A DNA stretch of 64,000 nucleotides, taken from assembly GCA_016192455.1 (NCBI GenBank), contig JACPUC010000010.1:95278-159277 (forward strand), read 5' to 3'. The notes below the pieces were generated by a model. The model saw nothing but the letters and a program-made list of their open reading frames with translations, did no database searches and was not told the DNA's origin. Below, one piece after another: positions 8,498-17,142 of this stretch. The translations under genes were made by a program, and so were the position numbers. This stretch comes from Candidatus Tectimicrobiota bacterium (GTDB lineage: Bacteria; JACPUC01). How positions within the stretch are numbered: position 1 is the stretch's first letter; each line of letters opens with the position of its first letter.

Positions 8498-9127
8498 CTA
8501 ACGGTTTATTCGCTGATGAACTTTTTCGTAAACCTGACGTACCCGTTGGCGATCAGAAAGATGATAATCATCGCTCTCTAAAGGCATGTCAACCAGGATG
8601 ATATTAACTGGAACTGAAGGAAAATTTTTCGACAAGCGTTCTAAATCGTAAACCAACTGTTCCCCATAGGATACCCCTGAAGACATCTGCCGCTGAAGAA
8701 AATGACATGGCACAATCTCCACTCCAAGACGAATTGTACCCTTATTGTAAAAGTATTGAAACTTAGCCAGATCATAAAACATGAAAGCATATTTCCCAAA
8801 CTGTACTTCGACGAGCACCGGTTCCTTATAGAAATCACACTGCTTATATGCCCCGAAGATCTTGTGCGGGTAGTTGGGGATTTCAATATCATAAAAGTCT
8901 TTGAGCTCACCCCAACCATAGTGATAGAATAGATTCTTGAATAGCTGATTTATTTCTTTTGGAGAGTAAAGTTGCTTATCTAATTTCGTCTTCTCCTTAC
9001 TCTTTTTGTTGCGACCGGGATTCTCTACTTGCAGTATTATATTCTTCAGCTGCTCATATACTTCAGGAAACCTGACAAGGAGAATTTCCTCGCCACCAAG
9101 ATGAGAATAGGTATAAACAATATCCAC
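8498..9127 (-). CDS. Type II restriction endonuclease, BglII/BstYI-like
   Basis: This is a 209-aa protein in markedly AT-rich DNA. The core CDFYKEPVLVEVQFGKY places Asp98, Glu107 and Gln109 with the spacing of the unusual BglII active site (Asp84, Glu93, Gln95), where Gln replaces the usual PD-(D/E)xK lysine; all three are offset by exactly 14 residues. The following FMFYDLAKFQYFY and the length (BglII has 223 aa) also fit. It should therefore cut a GATC-centred site such as AGATCT or RGATCY, though the recognition sequence is inference. The start is a GTG at 9127 behind AAAGGAT. The cognate methyltransferase gene lies 30 bp upstream on the same strand. Confidence 0.82.
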   Translation of the reverse strand: MDIVYTYSHLGGEEILLVRFPEVYEQLKNIILQVENPGRNKKSKEKTKLDKQLYSPKEINQLFKNLFYHYGWGELKDFYDIEIPNYPHKIFGAYKQCDFYKEPVLVEVQFGKYAFMFYDLAKFQYFYNKGTIRLGVEIVPCHFLQRQMSSGVSYGEQLVYDLERLSKNFPSVPVNIILVDMPLESDDYHLSDRQRVRQVYEKVHQRINR

Positions 9128-9157
9128 AGTAATGAGTTATCCTTTCTAGGATACTAG

Positions 9158-10078
9158 TTAGGACTGTTGCTTAAAGGGGTTTCTTGTCAAAGAGGTATCC
9201 TGAGGAGGTTCGTAGATCTCCCGCCCCATGGGTCGGACCTGCAAGAGCCCCTCGGCCGCCAAGCCGGCGCGCGCAAGTGCAATTTCTAGATACTTGGCAT
9301 CGAGCTCGGCCCCCGCCACGCGACGCCCATGTCGCACCGCAGCCACTGCGGTTGAGCCAACCCCCATGAACGGATCGAAAACTAGATTATCTTTTTCCGT
9401 GAGACCCAAGACTAACCTTTCAACCAGTTCAACCGGGAACTGACAGGGGTGCTCAGTCTTTTCAATATGATTGTGTTTCACATTTGGAATAACCCACACG
9501 TCTCCTGGATTCTTGCCGAGAGGATTGCAGGAGTACTCTCCGGCCTTCGGTCCCTTAAAATATCGCTTCCCCGGATACTTCTGGGGCACACGCAGAGCGT
9601 CGAGGTTGAAAATGTAGTCAGCGGATTTCGTGAACCAGAGAATGACCTCGTACCGTCCGGAAAATCGTCTCGAACAATGCAGTCCATGCTCAAAGTGCCA
9701 GACAATACGATTCCTCATCTTCAAACCATGCCGTTGAAATGCTGGATAAAGAAGCACATCTAAAGGTATGATCGAACCGCGTTCTACGTAGTTCCCAACT
9801 TGCCAGCAGATGCTACCGCGTTCATTGAGAATTCTGACGCATTCAGTAATCACGCCAGCCTGTTGTGCTACGTAGAGATCAATATCGAGTTTATTCTCAT
9901 ATACTTTGCCCAAGTTATACGGTGGCGAGGTTACAATGAGTTGTGCACTATTCTCAGGGATCGTGGCAAGAAGGGCGAGGCAGTCGCCGTGAAACAGGGT
10001 TACACGGTTCTCAGCTCGGTACTCCGACATAACGCCGAAAGGGATACCCAATGAGAGGTGAAGCTGTCGTCCTGTCAC
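9158..10078 (-). CDS. DNA methyltransferase of the BglII-like system (beta class)
   Basis: This protein (306 aa from GTG 10078, or 290 aa from ATG 10030) has the motif order of beta-class N4-cytosine/N6-adenine methyltransferases: catalytic TSPPY near residue 55 first, then the AdoMet-binding FDPFMGVGST near 240. M.BglII is a TSPPY-type N4-cytosine enzyme, so the adjacent endonuclease gene and this gene form a complete modification-restriction pair in modification-first order. A target-recognition region probably lies between the motifs (SADYIFNLDALRVPQKYPG). The spacing to the endonuclease gene (30 bp) supports one transcript. The start is ambiguous because neither site has a strong Shine-Dalgarno sequence. 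Confidence 0.85.
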   Translation of the reverse strand: MTGRQLHLSLGIPFGVMSEYRAENRVTLFHGDCLALLATIPENSAQLIVTSPPYNLGKVYENKLDIDLYVAQQAGVITECVRILNERGSICWQVGNYVERGSIIPLDVLLYPAFQRHGLKMRNRIVWHFEHGLHCSRRFSGRYEVILWFTKSADYIFNLDALRVPQKYPGKRYFKGPKAGEYSCNPLGKNPGDVWVIPNVKHNHIEKTEHPCQFPVELVERLVLGLTEKDNLVFDPFMGVGSTAVAAVRHGRRVAGAELDAKYLEIALARAGLAAEGLLQVRPMGREIYEPPQDTSLTRNPFKQQS

Positions 10079-10191
10079 CTTATCATCCCCATGTTAGGCT
10101 TGAAGAATTGCTCAAGTGCAACCTTCTCCCGTTTCAGCACCGTACAGTCACCCCATGTGGAAACTCAGTGTATTGCGTCGCCCGCGGGACG

Positions 10192-11256
10192 TCAACCTTC
10201 CCTTTGCGCCACCCGCTTCGTGACGCTGTGGGTGCTGAGGCCGCCGGCCCAGCCGGGGACGAAGGCGGAGAAGCGCCCGGCGTCGCCGCCGGCGGCGATG
10301 ACCATGATCTCCTCCGGCGCCGGCACGGCGGTCTTCATCGTCCTCTCGTCCTCCGGGGTGATGGGGCCGGGGAGGCGCCCGGCGCGCTTTACCTCGGCGA
10401 GGGGGCGGCGGGCCTTCTCGAAGAGGTAGCCGCGGATGCGCGACTTGTCCCAGCCGGCGCCGGCGATCGTCTGGCGATGCTCGCCGCTGATGACGATGAG
10501 GGCCTCGGTGCGTCCCATGATGTTCGCCGCACCCAGCGTCACCATGGAGTCGGCGATGGTGTCGAGGATGCCCTCCGGGCTGCGGCTGGTGTGGTTGCTC
10601 ACCGAGTGCGGCGCGTCGGCGGCGAAGACGGTTACGGCGCTCTCCGCCGCCGCGAAGCCGCGCTCGACGTGCATCGGCGTCCAGGGGCTGTCGGCTTCGT
10701 CCTCGGCGATGCAGTAGGTGTACTTGCCGGGATGCCCGAGGGTGGCGCGGTCGAGCTGGCCGGGGATGGCCCCGCAGACGTTCATGAGGACGAGGCGCAC
10801 GGCCCGACCGATGCCGGCGTTAGCCCGCCAGCCCTGGCCGAACAGATTCGCCTTGCTGTTCACGCCGATGGCCCGGGCGATCGGCCCATGGACGATGACC
10901 AGGACCGCCACGCCGGCGGTGCTTGCCACCGGCCCGTGCAGGCCAAAGCGCGGATCGCACATCGCCTCCATGGCCGCCGCCAGCACCGGCATGTATTCCG
11001 GCAGGCACCCCGCCATCACCGCGTTGATCGCCAGCTTCTCGGCGGTAATGACACGCTGGCGCTCGTGGACCGTGCCCAGCACCCTCTCCGGGGCGAGGTC
11101 CGCGGCGGCGAGCATGGCCCGGATGCGCGGCTCGGTCGGCGGCACGATGGGCAGCCCATCGGTCCAGCCGCGCTCATGGTAAAGCTCCATGGCCGCCACC
11201 TCATCGTGCGCCTCGTAGCTTCTCGAAGTAAGCGGGGCTTGCGTCCCTTGGCTCAT
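10192..11256 (-). CDS. Conserved protein with ERGWTDGLPIVPPTE motif, function unknown
   Basis: This is a 354-aa soluble protein. It starts with the phrase YHERGWTDGLPIVPPTE that I associate with a family of uncharacterised proteins common in Rokubacteria-like and deltaproteobacterial genomes. Other conserved-looking stretches are AINAVMAGCLPEYMPV, GWRANAGIGRAVRL and HPGKYTYCIAEDE. In my recollection such proteins often occur beside UGSC-family genes; here the UGSC gene is about 3 kb away with the restriction island between them, suggesting the island was inserted. No catalytic motif can be named. The ATG at 11256 follows GGAGAGG. Confidence 0.7.
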   Translation of the reverse strand: MSQGTQAPLTSRSYEAHDEVAAMELYHERGWTDGLPIVPPTEPRIRAMLAAADLAPERVLGTVHERQRVITAEKLAINAVMAGCLPEYMPVLAAAMEAMCDPRFGLHGPVASTAGVAVLVIVHGPIARAIGVNSKANLFGQGWRANAGIGRAVRLVLMNVCGAIPGQLDRATLGHPGKYTYCIAEDEADSPWTPMHVERGFAAAESAVTVFAADAPHSVSNHTSRSPEGILDTIADSMVTLGAANIMGRTEALIVISGEHRQTIAGAGWDKSRIRGYLFEKARRPLAEVKRAGRLPGPITPEDERTMKTAVPAPEEIMVIAAGGDAGRFSAFVPGWAGGLSTHSVTKRVAQREG

Positions 11257-11722
11257 GGGCGTTTCCCTCTCCATGCGGCTCCGCGCCGACGTGGCATGTT
11301 TCAGCACAGCCGCTCTGGGCATCGACGCCCGAGGGCTATGCCGCCGCCCTCCCTTCGTCGGCGGGCAGCTTTATGGTAAGGCGCTGATTCCCTGCGGAAA
11401 GGAACTTGTTCGACTGCTGATCCGGAAGTTTGATCCTTCTTGTTGCCCATCGGCTGACCATCCCGGCCTCCCTCGCACTGACAATCCAGCCTTGCCCGCC
11501 GGGCCAGCGGAAAGACGATGCGATCGCTTCTTTGATGCCCGCCTTGGTCGTACCCGACCTGTTCCCGCCATCGGAATCCGCATCTTCGCAATGATCAGCG
11601 ATACACGGTCCAGTTCAACTGCATCTAAGAAGTTTCGGCATCATCGGGATACACCGACCAAACTTGTAAGTCTGCTCACACGCACCGCGGGACGCTCTTT
11701 CCGCGCCGCTCCTTTCCGCCTC
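11257..11722. other. 466-bp gap with a possible decayed frame
   Basis: On the minus strand, about 11345-11620 stays open and encodes a plausible peptide (IKEAIASSFRWPGGQGWIV, then RRIKLPDQQSNKFLSAGN) but has no start codon with a ribosome site and no recognised family. It may be a gene remnant. The rest holds nothing identifiable. Confidence 0.35.
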
Positions 11723-12421
11723 TCAAGTGGCTGCTTTCTCGGGGCCTGCTGGCTTTGGCTTCCCCGCCGCTTCGCCGCCCAGCCCCTTGCAGCGCGCGTC
11801 AGCATGGGGACCCGTGGGCGCCATCGTGAAGACGGATTCAACCGACGTGTAGTCGAAGTATCCCAGCCGGGCGAGGGGGCGGATTTTCAGGACGTCTACG
11901 CGTCCGTCATCGGTCAAGGCGTCGTCGCGGATGTGCACCCCGATGACCTTTCCCACCACGACGTACACGACATTCTCCACCGTGTGGCCGGGGAGGACCA
12001 GCGACGTGGAGAAGAGGCATTCGAGATGGACCGGCGAGGCGGCGAGGCGCGGTGGCTTGACGAGCCGCGAGGGGATGGTCTCCAGCCCGGCGAGCACGGT
12101 CTCATCGACCTCGGGATCGACGAGCTGCGAGGAGACGTTGACCGCCTCGCGCAACTCCCAGGTCGCCATGTTGCAGACGAACTCGCCGGTTTCAACGGCG
12201 TTCACCACGCTGTCCTTGCGGCTGCCGTCCGGACGCGCCTGCGCGGAGAACATCACGTAGGGCGGGTCATAGCCAAGGTTGTTGAACTGGCTGTAGGGCG
12301 CCAGGTTAACCACGCCGCCGCGGCTCAGCGTCGTGATCCAGCCGATGGGGCGCGGGATGACGCAGGATTTGTAGGGGTTGTAGGGCAGTCCGTGATCGTT
12401 CTTCTCAGTCTCGTAGAACAT
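11723..12421 (-). CDS. Flavin reductase-like FMN-binding protein
   Basis: This 232-aa protein fits the flavin reductase-like split-barrel family that binds FMN and supplies reduced flavin to monooxygenases. Landmarks are PRPIGWITTLSRGGVVNLAPYSQF near residues 24-47, PPYVMFSAQARPDGSRKDS, and TGEFVCNMAT. The C-terminal 30 residues are Pro/Gly/Lys-rich and probably disordered. It lies between an SDR gene and the ERGWTDGLP protein, all leftward, consistent with a catabolic cluster. Whether it works with a particular oxygenase cannot be seen, as none is encoded nearby. Confidence 0.87.
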   Translation of the reverse strand: MFYETEKNDHGLPYNPYKSCVIPRPIGWITTLSRGGVVNLAPYSQFNNLGYDPPYVMFSAQARPDGSRKDSVVNAVETGEFVCNMATWELREAVNVSSQLVDPEVDETVLAGLETIPSRLVKPPRLAASPVHLECLFSTSLVLPGHTVENVVYVVVGKVIGVHIRDDALTDDGRVDVLKIRPLARLGYFDYTSVESVFTMAPTGPHADARCKGLGGEAAGKPKPAGPEKAAT

Positions 12422-12557
12422 GGCGGATGGCGCTCCCTGAAGAAACTTCGCCAGTCCCGACTAGAATCTTCTGCGCCCTCAGTGGTCACCCTGGCGGGCC
12501 TCGGGCCGGCCTTCGGCAGCCGCCGACCCTCCGCTCCGTGCCTGAGGGGGCGCTTCC

Positions 12558-13346
12558 TTACGGCGCCCACTCGACGCCGCAGGTGAGGTTGATGTGCTGG
12601 GCGGTGACGCTCTTGGCGGCGTCGGAGGCCAGCCACAGGGCGCACTCGGCAACCTCGCGCGGATCGGTGACGTGGTGCAGGGGGGACTGATCGATGATCC
12701 ATTCGCGCACCGCCTCGGGCGTCTTCTTCTGCACTCGGGCGCGGTTGCGCACCACGCTCTCGAAGCGGTCGCCCGCCACCGGCCCGGGGCAGATGGCGTT
12801 GACGCGGATGCCGAAGGCCGCCAGCTCCACGCCAAGGCTGCGCGCGATGGCGACGTCCGCCGCCTTCGAGGTGGCGTAGGGGAGTCGGTTGGGGTAGGCC
12901 CGCAGGCCCCCGCCCAGCGACGACAGGTTGATGATGCAGCCGCGGCTCTCCTTCAGCATCGGCACGGCGGCGCGGCAGCAGAGGAAGACCCCGCGCACGT
13001 TGACGTTCATCACCTGGTCCCACTGCTCGTCGGTGATCTCCGTCACCGGCGCGGTGGGCCCCTCGATGCCGGAGTTGTTGACCAGCACGTCGAGGCGGCC
13101 AAGCTCCTGCCGGGTGCGCTCGAAGAGGTGCCGCACGGCGCTGCTGTCGCAGAGGTCGATGGGCACGCAGAGCGCCTTGCCGCCGAAGCCGCGGATGATC
13201 GCCGCCGTCTCCTCCAGCGCCGGTACCGTGCGCGCGGCGAGCACCGAGGTGGCGCCGGCGCGCGCGAACTCGACGGCGATGGCCCGCCCGATCCCCTTGC
13301 CCCCGCCCGTCACCACCGCAACCTTGCCCGCAAAATCGAAGTTCAT
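12558..13346 (-). CDS. Short-chain dehydrogenase/reductase (SDR)
   Basis: This 262-aa classical SDR has a Rossmann fold. The nucleotide-binding TGGGKGIG motif is at residues 14-21, NNSG near 91-94, the catalytic Ser in INLSSLGGG near 140, and the YxxxK pair in PYATSK near 155. The residue after strand beta2 (AARTV) suggests NADP(H) preference, though weakly. The late CPGPVAGDRFE loop is typical of family members acting on hydroxy/keto acids or acyl groups. The start is ATG 13346 or the in-frame GTG 13352, both behind GGGGGCGTG. It is followed by the flavin reductase gene in the same direction. Confidence 0.9.
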   Translation of the reverse strand: MNFDFAGKVAVVTGGGKGIGRAIAVEFARAGATSVLAARTVPALEETAAIIRGFGGKALCVPIDLCDSSAVRHLFERTRQELGRLDVLVNNSGIEGPTAPVTEITDEQWDQVMNVNVRGVFLCCRAAVPMLKESRGCIINLSSLGGGLRAYPNRLPYATSKAADVAIARSLGVELAAFGIRVNAICPGPVAGDRFESVVRNRARVQKKTPEAVREWIIDQSPLHHVTDPREVAECALWLASDAAKSVTAQHINLTCGVEWAP

Positions 13347-13762
13347 GATCACGCCCCCTGCTGCCGTACGATCTGTCCCAACCTGTAGGCAGCCCCCATT
13401 GGGAGCCTCTCCGTTGACGCGAAAGGCTCTTCAATCAGGGCCGCCGCCGGCATGCTGACGCCGGCGTTCTTCCTCGCCCGGCATCGCCAGGATGTTTCAG
13501 GCGACGGTTTCCCGGACAAGCCCGATTGTAGCAGAGAGGCGGAGCTTGACTCAACGTCACCTGATACACCGACCCCGCGCCGCCTCCTTCCGCACTGCCT
13601 CCGGCAGCGGGCGCGCGAGATGCCCCACGCCGCGGAGCGCGCGCAGCATGCACAGCCAGAGCGGGCGGCTGCCGGTTGACAGAGTGGCCAGGGATTGCTA
13701 CGAATCGCCAGAAGCGGGGTGAGGGCGCCGCCGGCGAATGCAGCGCGGGGAGAGATGACAGC
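13347..13762. other. 416-bp divergent intergenic region
   Basis: This stretch separates the leftward SDR from the rightward UbiD copy 2 and must hold both promoters. I see no convincing -35/-10 pair and no repeat or RNA structure that stands out. Confidence 0.45.
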
Positions 13763-15184
13763 ATGGCTTCTGACGGGAATGTCGAGTTCAGTCTGCGCGG
13801 TTACGTGATGGACCTCGCCCGCGAGCTCCCCGGGGCCTGCGAACGTCTGCCTGCGCCGGTCGACCGGCGGCGCCAGCCGGAGGGGCTCGCCGCCGAGCTT
13901 GCCGGGCAGGACCGCTGGCCGGTGCTCTGGGGAGAGCTGCCGGGGAGCAGCCCGTGCGGCGTCGCGGCGAACCTCTTTGCGGACCGCGCCCGCATGGCGG
14001 CCTGGTTTGGTGCGCCGCCGGAGCGGCTCAGCGCGGCGCTCCTCGGTCGTCTGGCGGGAGCCGGGCGCGCCGGGATGCGGCGCGAGGCGGGGCAGGCGCC
14101 GGTGCGGCAGGTGATCCTGCACGGGGAAGAGGTTGATCTCACGGCGCTGGCGATCCCCCGGCACGGCGGCGCGGGCGGCGCCGTGATCACCGGCGGGCTG
14201 CTCATCACCTGCGACCCCGGCGACGGCAAGGAGCGCATCTGCCAGCAGCGCGCCCTGATCACCTCGCCGACCAGCCTCGCCCTCCCCCTCGACCACCACA
14301 GCCAGCTCAGCCGCGCCGCCGATGCCGCCCGCCTGCGCGGCGAGCGCCTGCGCGCCGTCCTCTGGATCGGCCACCACCCCGCCCTGGTGCTGGCGGCGGC
14401 CTGCCTGGGGGAGCGGGCTGAGGTTTGGGAGCGTCTCGGCGCGGCGATCAACCGCGACCTGGCCGTCACCCCGTCGCTGAGCTTCGGCAAGGCGCTGTGC
14501 GTCCCCGCCGAGGCGGAGCTGGCGCTGGAGGGGGAGATCGACCCGAGCGCCCGCGAGGAGCACGCCGGCTTCCCCGCCGGCAACGGCTGCACGGCCGGCC
14601 CCACGCCGGCCCTGCGGATGGAGGTGCGCTGCCTGAGCCGGCGGGCGGAAGCCTGGTGGTGCGACGTAGTGCCGGAGCAGCTTGATGCCTACCAGCTCTC
14701 GGGCGTGCCCCTCGAGGTCGCCCTCCTCGACGAGGTGGGACGCCGGGCGCCGTCGCTGCGCAACGTCCACGTGCCGCCCACCGCCGGCGGCGCCCTGCAC
14801 GCCTATCTGCAACTCAAGGAGCCCCGCAAGGGAGAGGCCCGCGAGGCCATCCTCACCGCCTTGCCGGTGGACGCGCGCCTGAAACACGTCTTCGTCGTCG
14901 ATGACGACGTGAACATCTTCGACGACCGCGAGGTGCTGTGGGCGCTGGCCACGCGCTCGCAGTGGGAGCGCGATGTCCTCATCATGCCAGGGCTGCGCGG
15001 CTCGCGCCTCGACCCGCTGGCCGAGGGGGGCGTGGGGGTGAAGGGGGGTTTCGACTGCACCCGCCCGGCAGGCGAGAGCTACAGCGAGCGCAACGCCGTG
15101 TCACCGTCGGTCTACGCCGAGGTGCGCATCGAGGATTACCTCGACGCGGCGCACCTGGCGCGCATCCCCGTCGAGCGGCAGTAG
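13763..15184 (+). CDS. UbiD family decarboxylase (copy 2)
   Basis: This is a 473-aa UbiD-like protein. The conserved architecture is visible: GEEVDLTALAIPRH, TGGLLITCDP, WIGHHPALVLAAACLGE, PAEAELALEGEID, and the C-terminal DDDVNIFDDREVLWALATRS block shared with copy 3. The EGPFGEYTGY loop of copies 1 and 3 is absent here; the corresponding place reads DPSAREEHAGFPAGNG, so the catalytic Glu region is diverged and activity or substrate may differ. The ATG at 13763 follows GGGGAGAG. It is the first gene of a rightward group with the zinc-ribbon protein and UbiD copy 3, so the two may form a hetero-oligomer. Confidence 0.86.
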   Translation: MASDGNVEFSLRGYVMDLARELPGACERLPAPVDRRRQPEGLAAELAGQDRWPVLWGELPGSSPCGVAANLFADRARMAAWFGAPPERLSAALLGRLAGAGRAGMRREAGQAPVRQVILHGEEVDLTALAIPRHGGAGGAVITGGLLITCDPGDGKERICQQRALITSPTSLALPLDHHSQLSRAADAARLRGERLRAVLWIGHHPALVLAAACLGERAEVWERLGAAINRDLAVTPSLSFGKALCVPAEAELALEGEIDPSAREEHAGFPAGNGCTAGPTPALRMEVRCLSRRAEAWWCDVVPEQLDAYQLSGVPLEVALLDEVGRRAPSLRNVHVPPTAGGALHAYLQLKEPRKGEAREAILTALPVDARLKHVFVVDDDVNIFDDREVLWALATRSQWERDVLIMPGLRGSRLDPLAEGGVGVKGGFDCTRPAGESYSERNAVSPSVYAEVRIEDYLDAAHLARIPVERQ

Positions 15185-15257
15185 ATCATGTGCTGTTTCT
15201 TCAATCAGATCGCAGAGAGGCGCGAGGGAGCCTCGCCCCCTCGCGCACCCTTCATCG

Positions 15258-15285
15258 GTAGGGGCGGTTCGCGAACCGCCCCTAC
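15258..15285. repeat. 28-bp palindromic repeat, copy 2
   Basis: This copy is identical to that at 2994-3021 (GTAGGGGCGGTTCG plus reverse complement). It lies between UbiD copy 2 and the zinc-ribbon gene and could act as a transcription attenuating hairpin. Confidence 0.8.
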
Positions 15286-15414
15286 GGCTCGCGGGGAGTG
15301 GGGGGCAAGGGTCTCCTCCAAAAGATTCCCCTCTCGCCTGGCACGAAGAAGGCGTCGAATTTAGGTTGGAACTTGTGCGAGGTGACGCCAGGCGATGCCG
15401 CAGGAGAACCGCGC

Positions 15415-15573
15415 ATGCCCATGGTGAAGGTGTACTGGCTGACCTGCCCGAAATGCGGCTGGCGCTACTACGTGGGAGAGTCGCTGCTGCGCATCAAGGA
15501 CTTCCCCACCGTCTGCCCGAAGTGCAAGCATGAGTACCTGCCGGAGCAGTCGAGCACCGGCATCGAGGGGTAG
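15415..15573 (+). CDS. Zinc-ribbon miniprotein between two ubiD genes
   Basis: This 52-aa protein has two CxxC knuckles (LTCPKCGWRYYVGESLL and PTVCPKCKHEYLPE) typical of zinc ribbons or rubredoxin-like metal sites. The ATG at 15415 follows AGGAG. Small zinc-ribbon or 'UbiD-accessory' subunits are encoded beside some multi-subunit UbiD-type (de)carboxylases, so a structural subunit role is reasonable but inferred. It is flanked by two 28-bp palindromes, about 130 bp before and 55 bp after. Confidence 0.68.
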   Translation: MPMVKVYWLTCPKCGWRYYVGESLLRIKDFPTVCPKCKHEYLPEQSSTGIEG

Positions 15574-15627
15574 CGGGCAGGCTGCCATTTTTTTTTGGGG
15601 GACCATTGCTCCCCCACACCCCCATCC

Positions 15628-15655
15628 GTAGGGGCGGTTCGCGAACCGCCCTTAC
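15628..15655. repeat. 28-bp palindromic repeat, copy 3
   Basis: This copy has one mismatch in the right arm (CCCTTAC instead of CCCCTAC) compared with 2994-3021 and 15258-15285. It lies between the zinc-ribbon gene and UbiD copy 3. Confidence 0.78.
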
Positions 15656-15728
15656 AAAGCGGGGTGCGCGAGGGGGCACTGCTCCCTCGCAGCTCTCCTG
15701 CTTAGAGCGCGCGGTTCGAGGAGCGGCG

Positions 15729-17075
15729 ATGCAGGTAGACCTCCAGAGCTTTCTGCGGGAGTACGAGAAGGAGCACCCGGAGGACGTGGTGCGGATCGAT
15801 AAGGAGATCGGCATCGAGGAGGAGGTCTCCACCCTCTGCGTCAAGCTCGAGGAGCAGTGCCGCTACCCGATCATCTACTGCACCAACGTCGTCAACCGCA
15901 TGGGGCGCCGCTACGAGATGCCGCTCGTCTTCAACCTGCTGGCCAGCCGCAGCCGCTGCGCGCGCGCCCTGGGCTCGGACGTGCGCAGCGTCGGGCGGGA
16001 CTTCTACAACCTGTCGCGGCTGCAGACGATCCCGCCGGTGGTGGTGCGGCGCGAGGAGGCCTTGGTGAAGCAGCGGGTGCTGCGCGGCGAGGCCATCGAC
16101 CTGTTCTCGCTGCCGGCCCTGGTGCACCATCGCCAGGACCCCGGCCAGTACTTCACCGCCGGTTTCCTCACCACCATCGATCCCGACAGCGGCGTCGACA
16201 ACTGCTCGCTGCAGCGCGGCTGGATCGTCGGGCCGCGCACCATGCGCTGCCTGCTCAGCCCCTACTCGCACAACCGCTACAACTACGACAAGCTGGAGGC
16301 GCGCGGCGAGGACACGCGCATGGCCTACTGGATCGGCCATCACCCCCTGGTGTGCCTGGGTGCGCAGGTGCGCCTCGGCTATCCGGAGAGCCACTACGGC
16401 GCCATCGGCGGCATCCTGCGCCAGCCGCTGCGGCTCGTCCCCTCGGAGACCCTCGGCAATGACTTCCTCGTCCCCGCCGACGCGGAGGTCGTCATCGAGG
16501 GGCGGCTCATCGCCAACAAGCGCGTGCCGGAGGGGCCGTTCGGCGAGTACACCGGTTACACCGGCCCGCAGGTGCCGAGCCTCGAGTTGCAGGTCTCCTG
16601 CATGACACACCGCCAGGGCGCCCACTGGCACGATATCTTTACTGGCCACGCCGACACGCTGATTATGGGCTCGTTCGCCCTCGAAGGAGTGACGTACGAG
16701 GCCGTGAAGCAGCGCGTGCCGTCGCTGAAGAACGTCTACCTGCCGCTCTCCGGCGCCAGCCGCTTCAACATCTACCTGCAGCTCGAGGGGGCGCGGCGCG
16801 GCGATGCCCGCGAGGCGATCATGACGGCGCTGCCGCTCGACTACCGCCACAAGCACGTCTTCGTCTTCGATGAGGACATTGACATCTTCGACGAGCGGCA
16901 GGTGATGTGGGCCCTGGCGACGCGCAGCCGCCTGGACCGCGATATGATGATCTTTCCGAAGGTGCGCGGCTCCGTCCTTGACCCGAGCATCGTCGATGAG
17001 CTGACAACCAAGGGCGGCATCGACTGCACCATCCCGCCCGGCGACACGCGGCCGCCGCGCTACAGCGTCCGCTAG
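15729..17075 (+). CDS. UbiD family decarboxylase (copy 3)
   Basis: This 448-aa protein is a full UbiD-like enzyme. It begins with DLQSFLREYEKEHPEDVVRI, carries the prFMN/metal region HHRQDPGQYFTAG, SPYSHNRYN and WIGHHPLVCLGAQ, and has the catalytic loop PEGPFGEYTGYTGPQ near residue 263, then the HVFVFDEDIDIFDE block. All recognisable active-site landmarks are present, in contrast to copy 2. The ATG at 15729 has GAGGAG about 6 nt upstream. The membrane protein gene follows 68 bp later. A cytosolic prFMN-dependent (de)carboxylase role is well supported; the substrate is unknown. Confidence 0.92.
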   Translation: MQVDLQSFLREYEKEHPEDVVRIDKEIGIEEEVSTLCVKLEEQCRYPIIYCTNVVNRMGRRYEMPLVFNLLASRSRCARALGSDVRSVGRDFYNLSRLQTIPPVVVRREEALVKQRVLRGEAIDLFSLPALVHHRQDPGQYFTAGFLTTIDPDSGVDNCSLQRGWIVGPRTMRCLLSPYSHNRYNYDKLEARGEDTRMAYWIGHHPLVCLGAQVRLGYPESHYGAIGGILRQPLRLVPSETLGNDFLVPADAEVVIEGRLIANKRVPEGPFGEYTGYTGPQVPSLELQVSCMTHRQGAHWHDIFTGHADTLIMGSFALEGVTYEAVKQRVPSLKNVYLPLSGASRFNIYLQLEGARRGDAREAIMTALPLDYRHKHVFVFDEDIDIFDERQVMWALATRSRLDRDMMIFPKVRGSVLDPSIVDELTTKGGIDCTIPPGDTRPPRYSVR

Positions 17076-17142
17076 CGCCGGCGGGGGGCCCTGGAGGGGC
17101 CGATCCTCAGCACGCGGCCAGCCGGGCGGCGAAGGAGGCGAC

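Noticed and set aside
13349..14887. 512-codon minus-strand ORF opposite UbiD copy 2
   Set aside because: It is antisense to UbiD copy 2 and lacks a ribosome site or known motifs.
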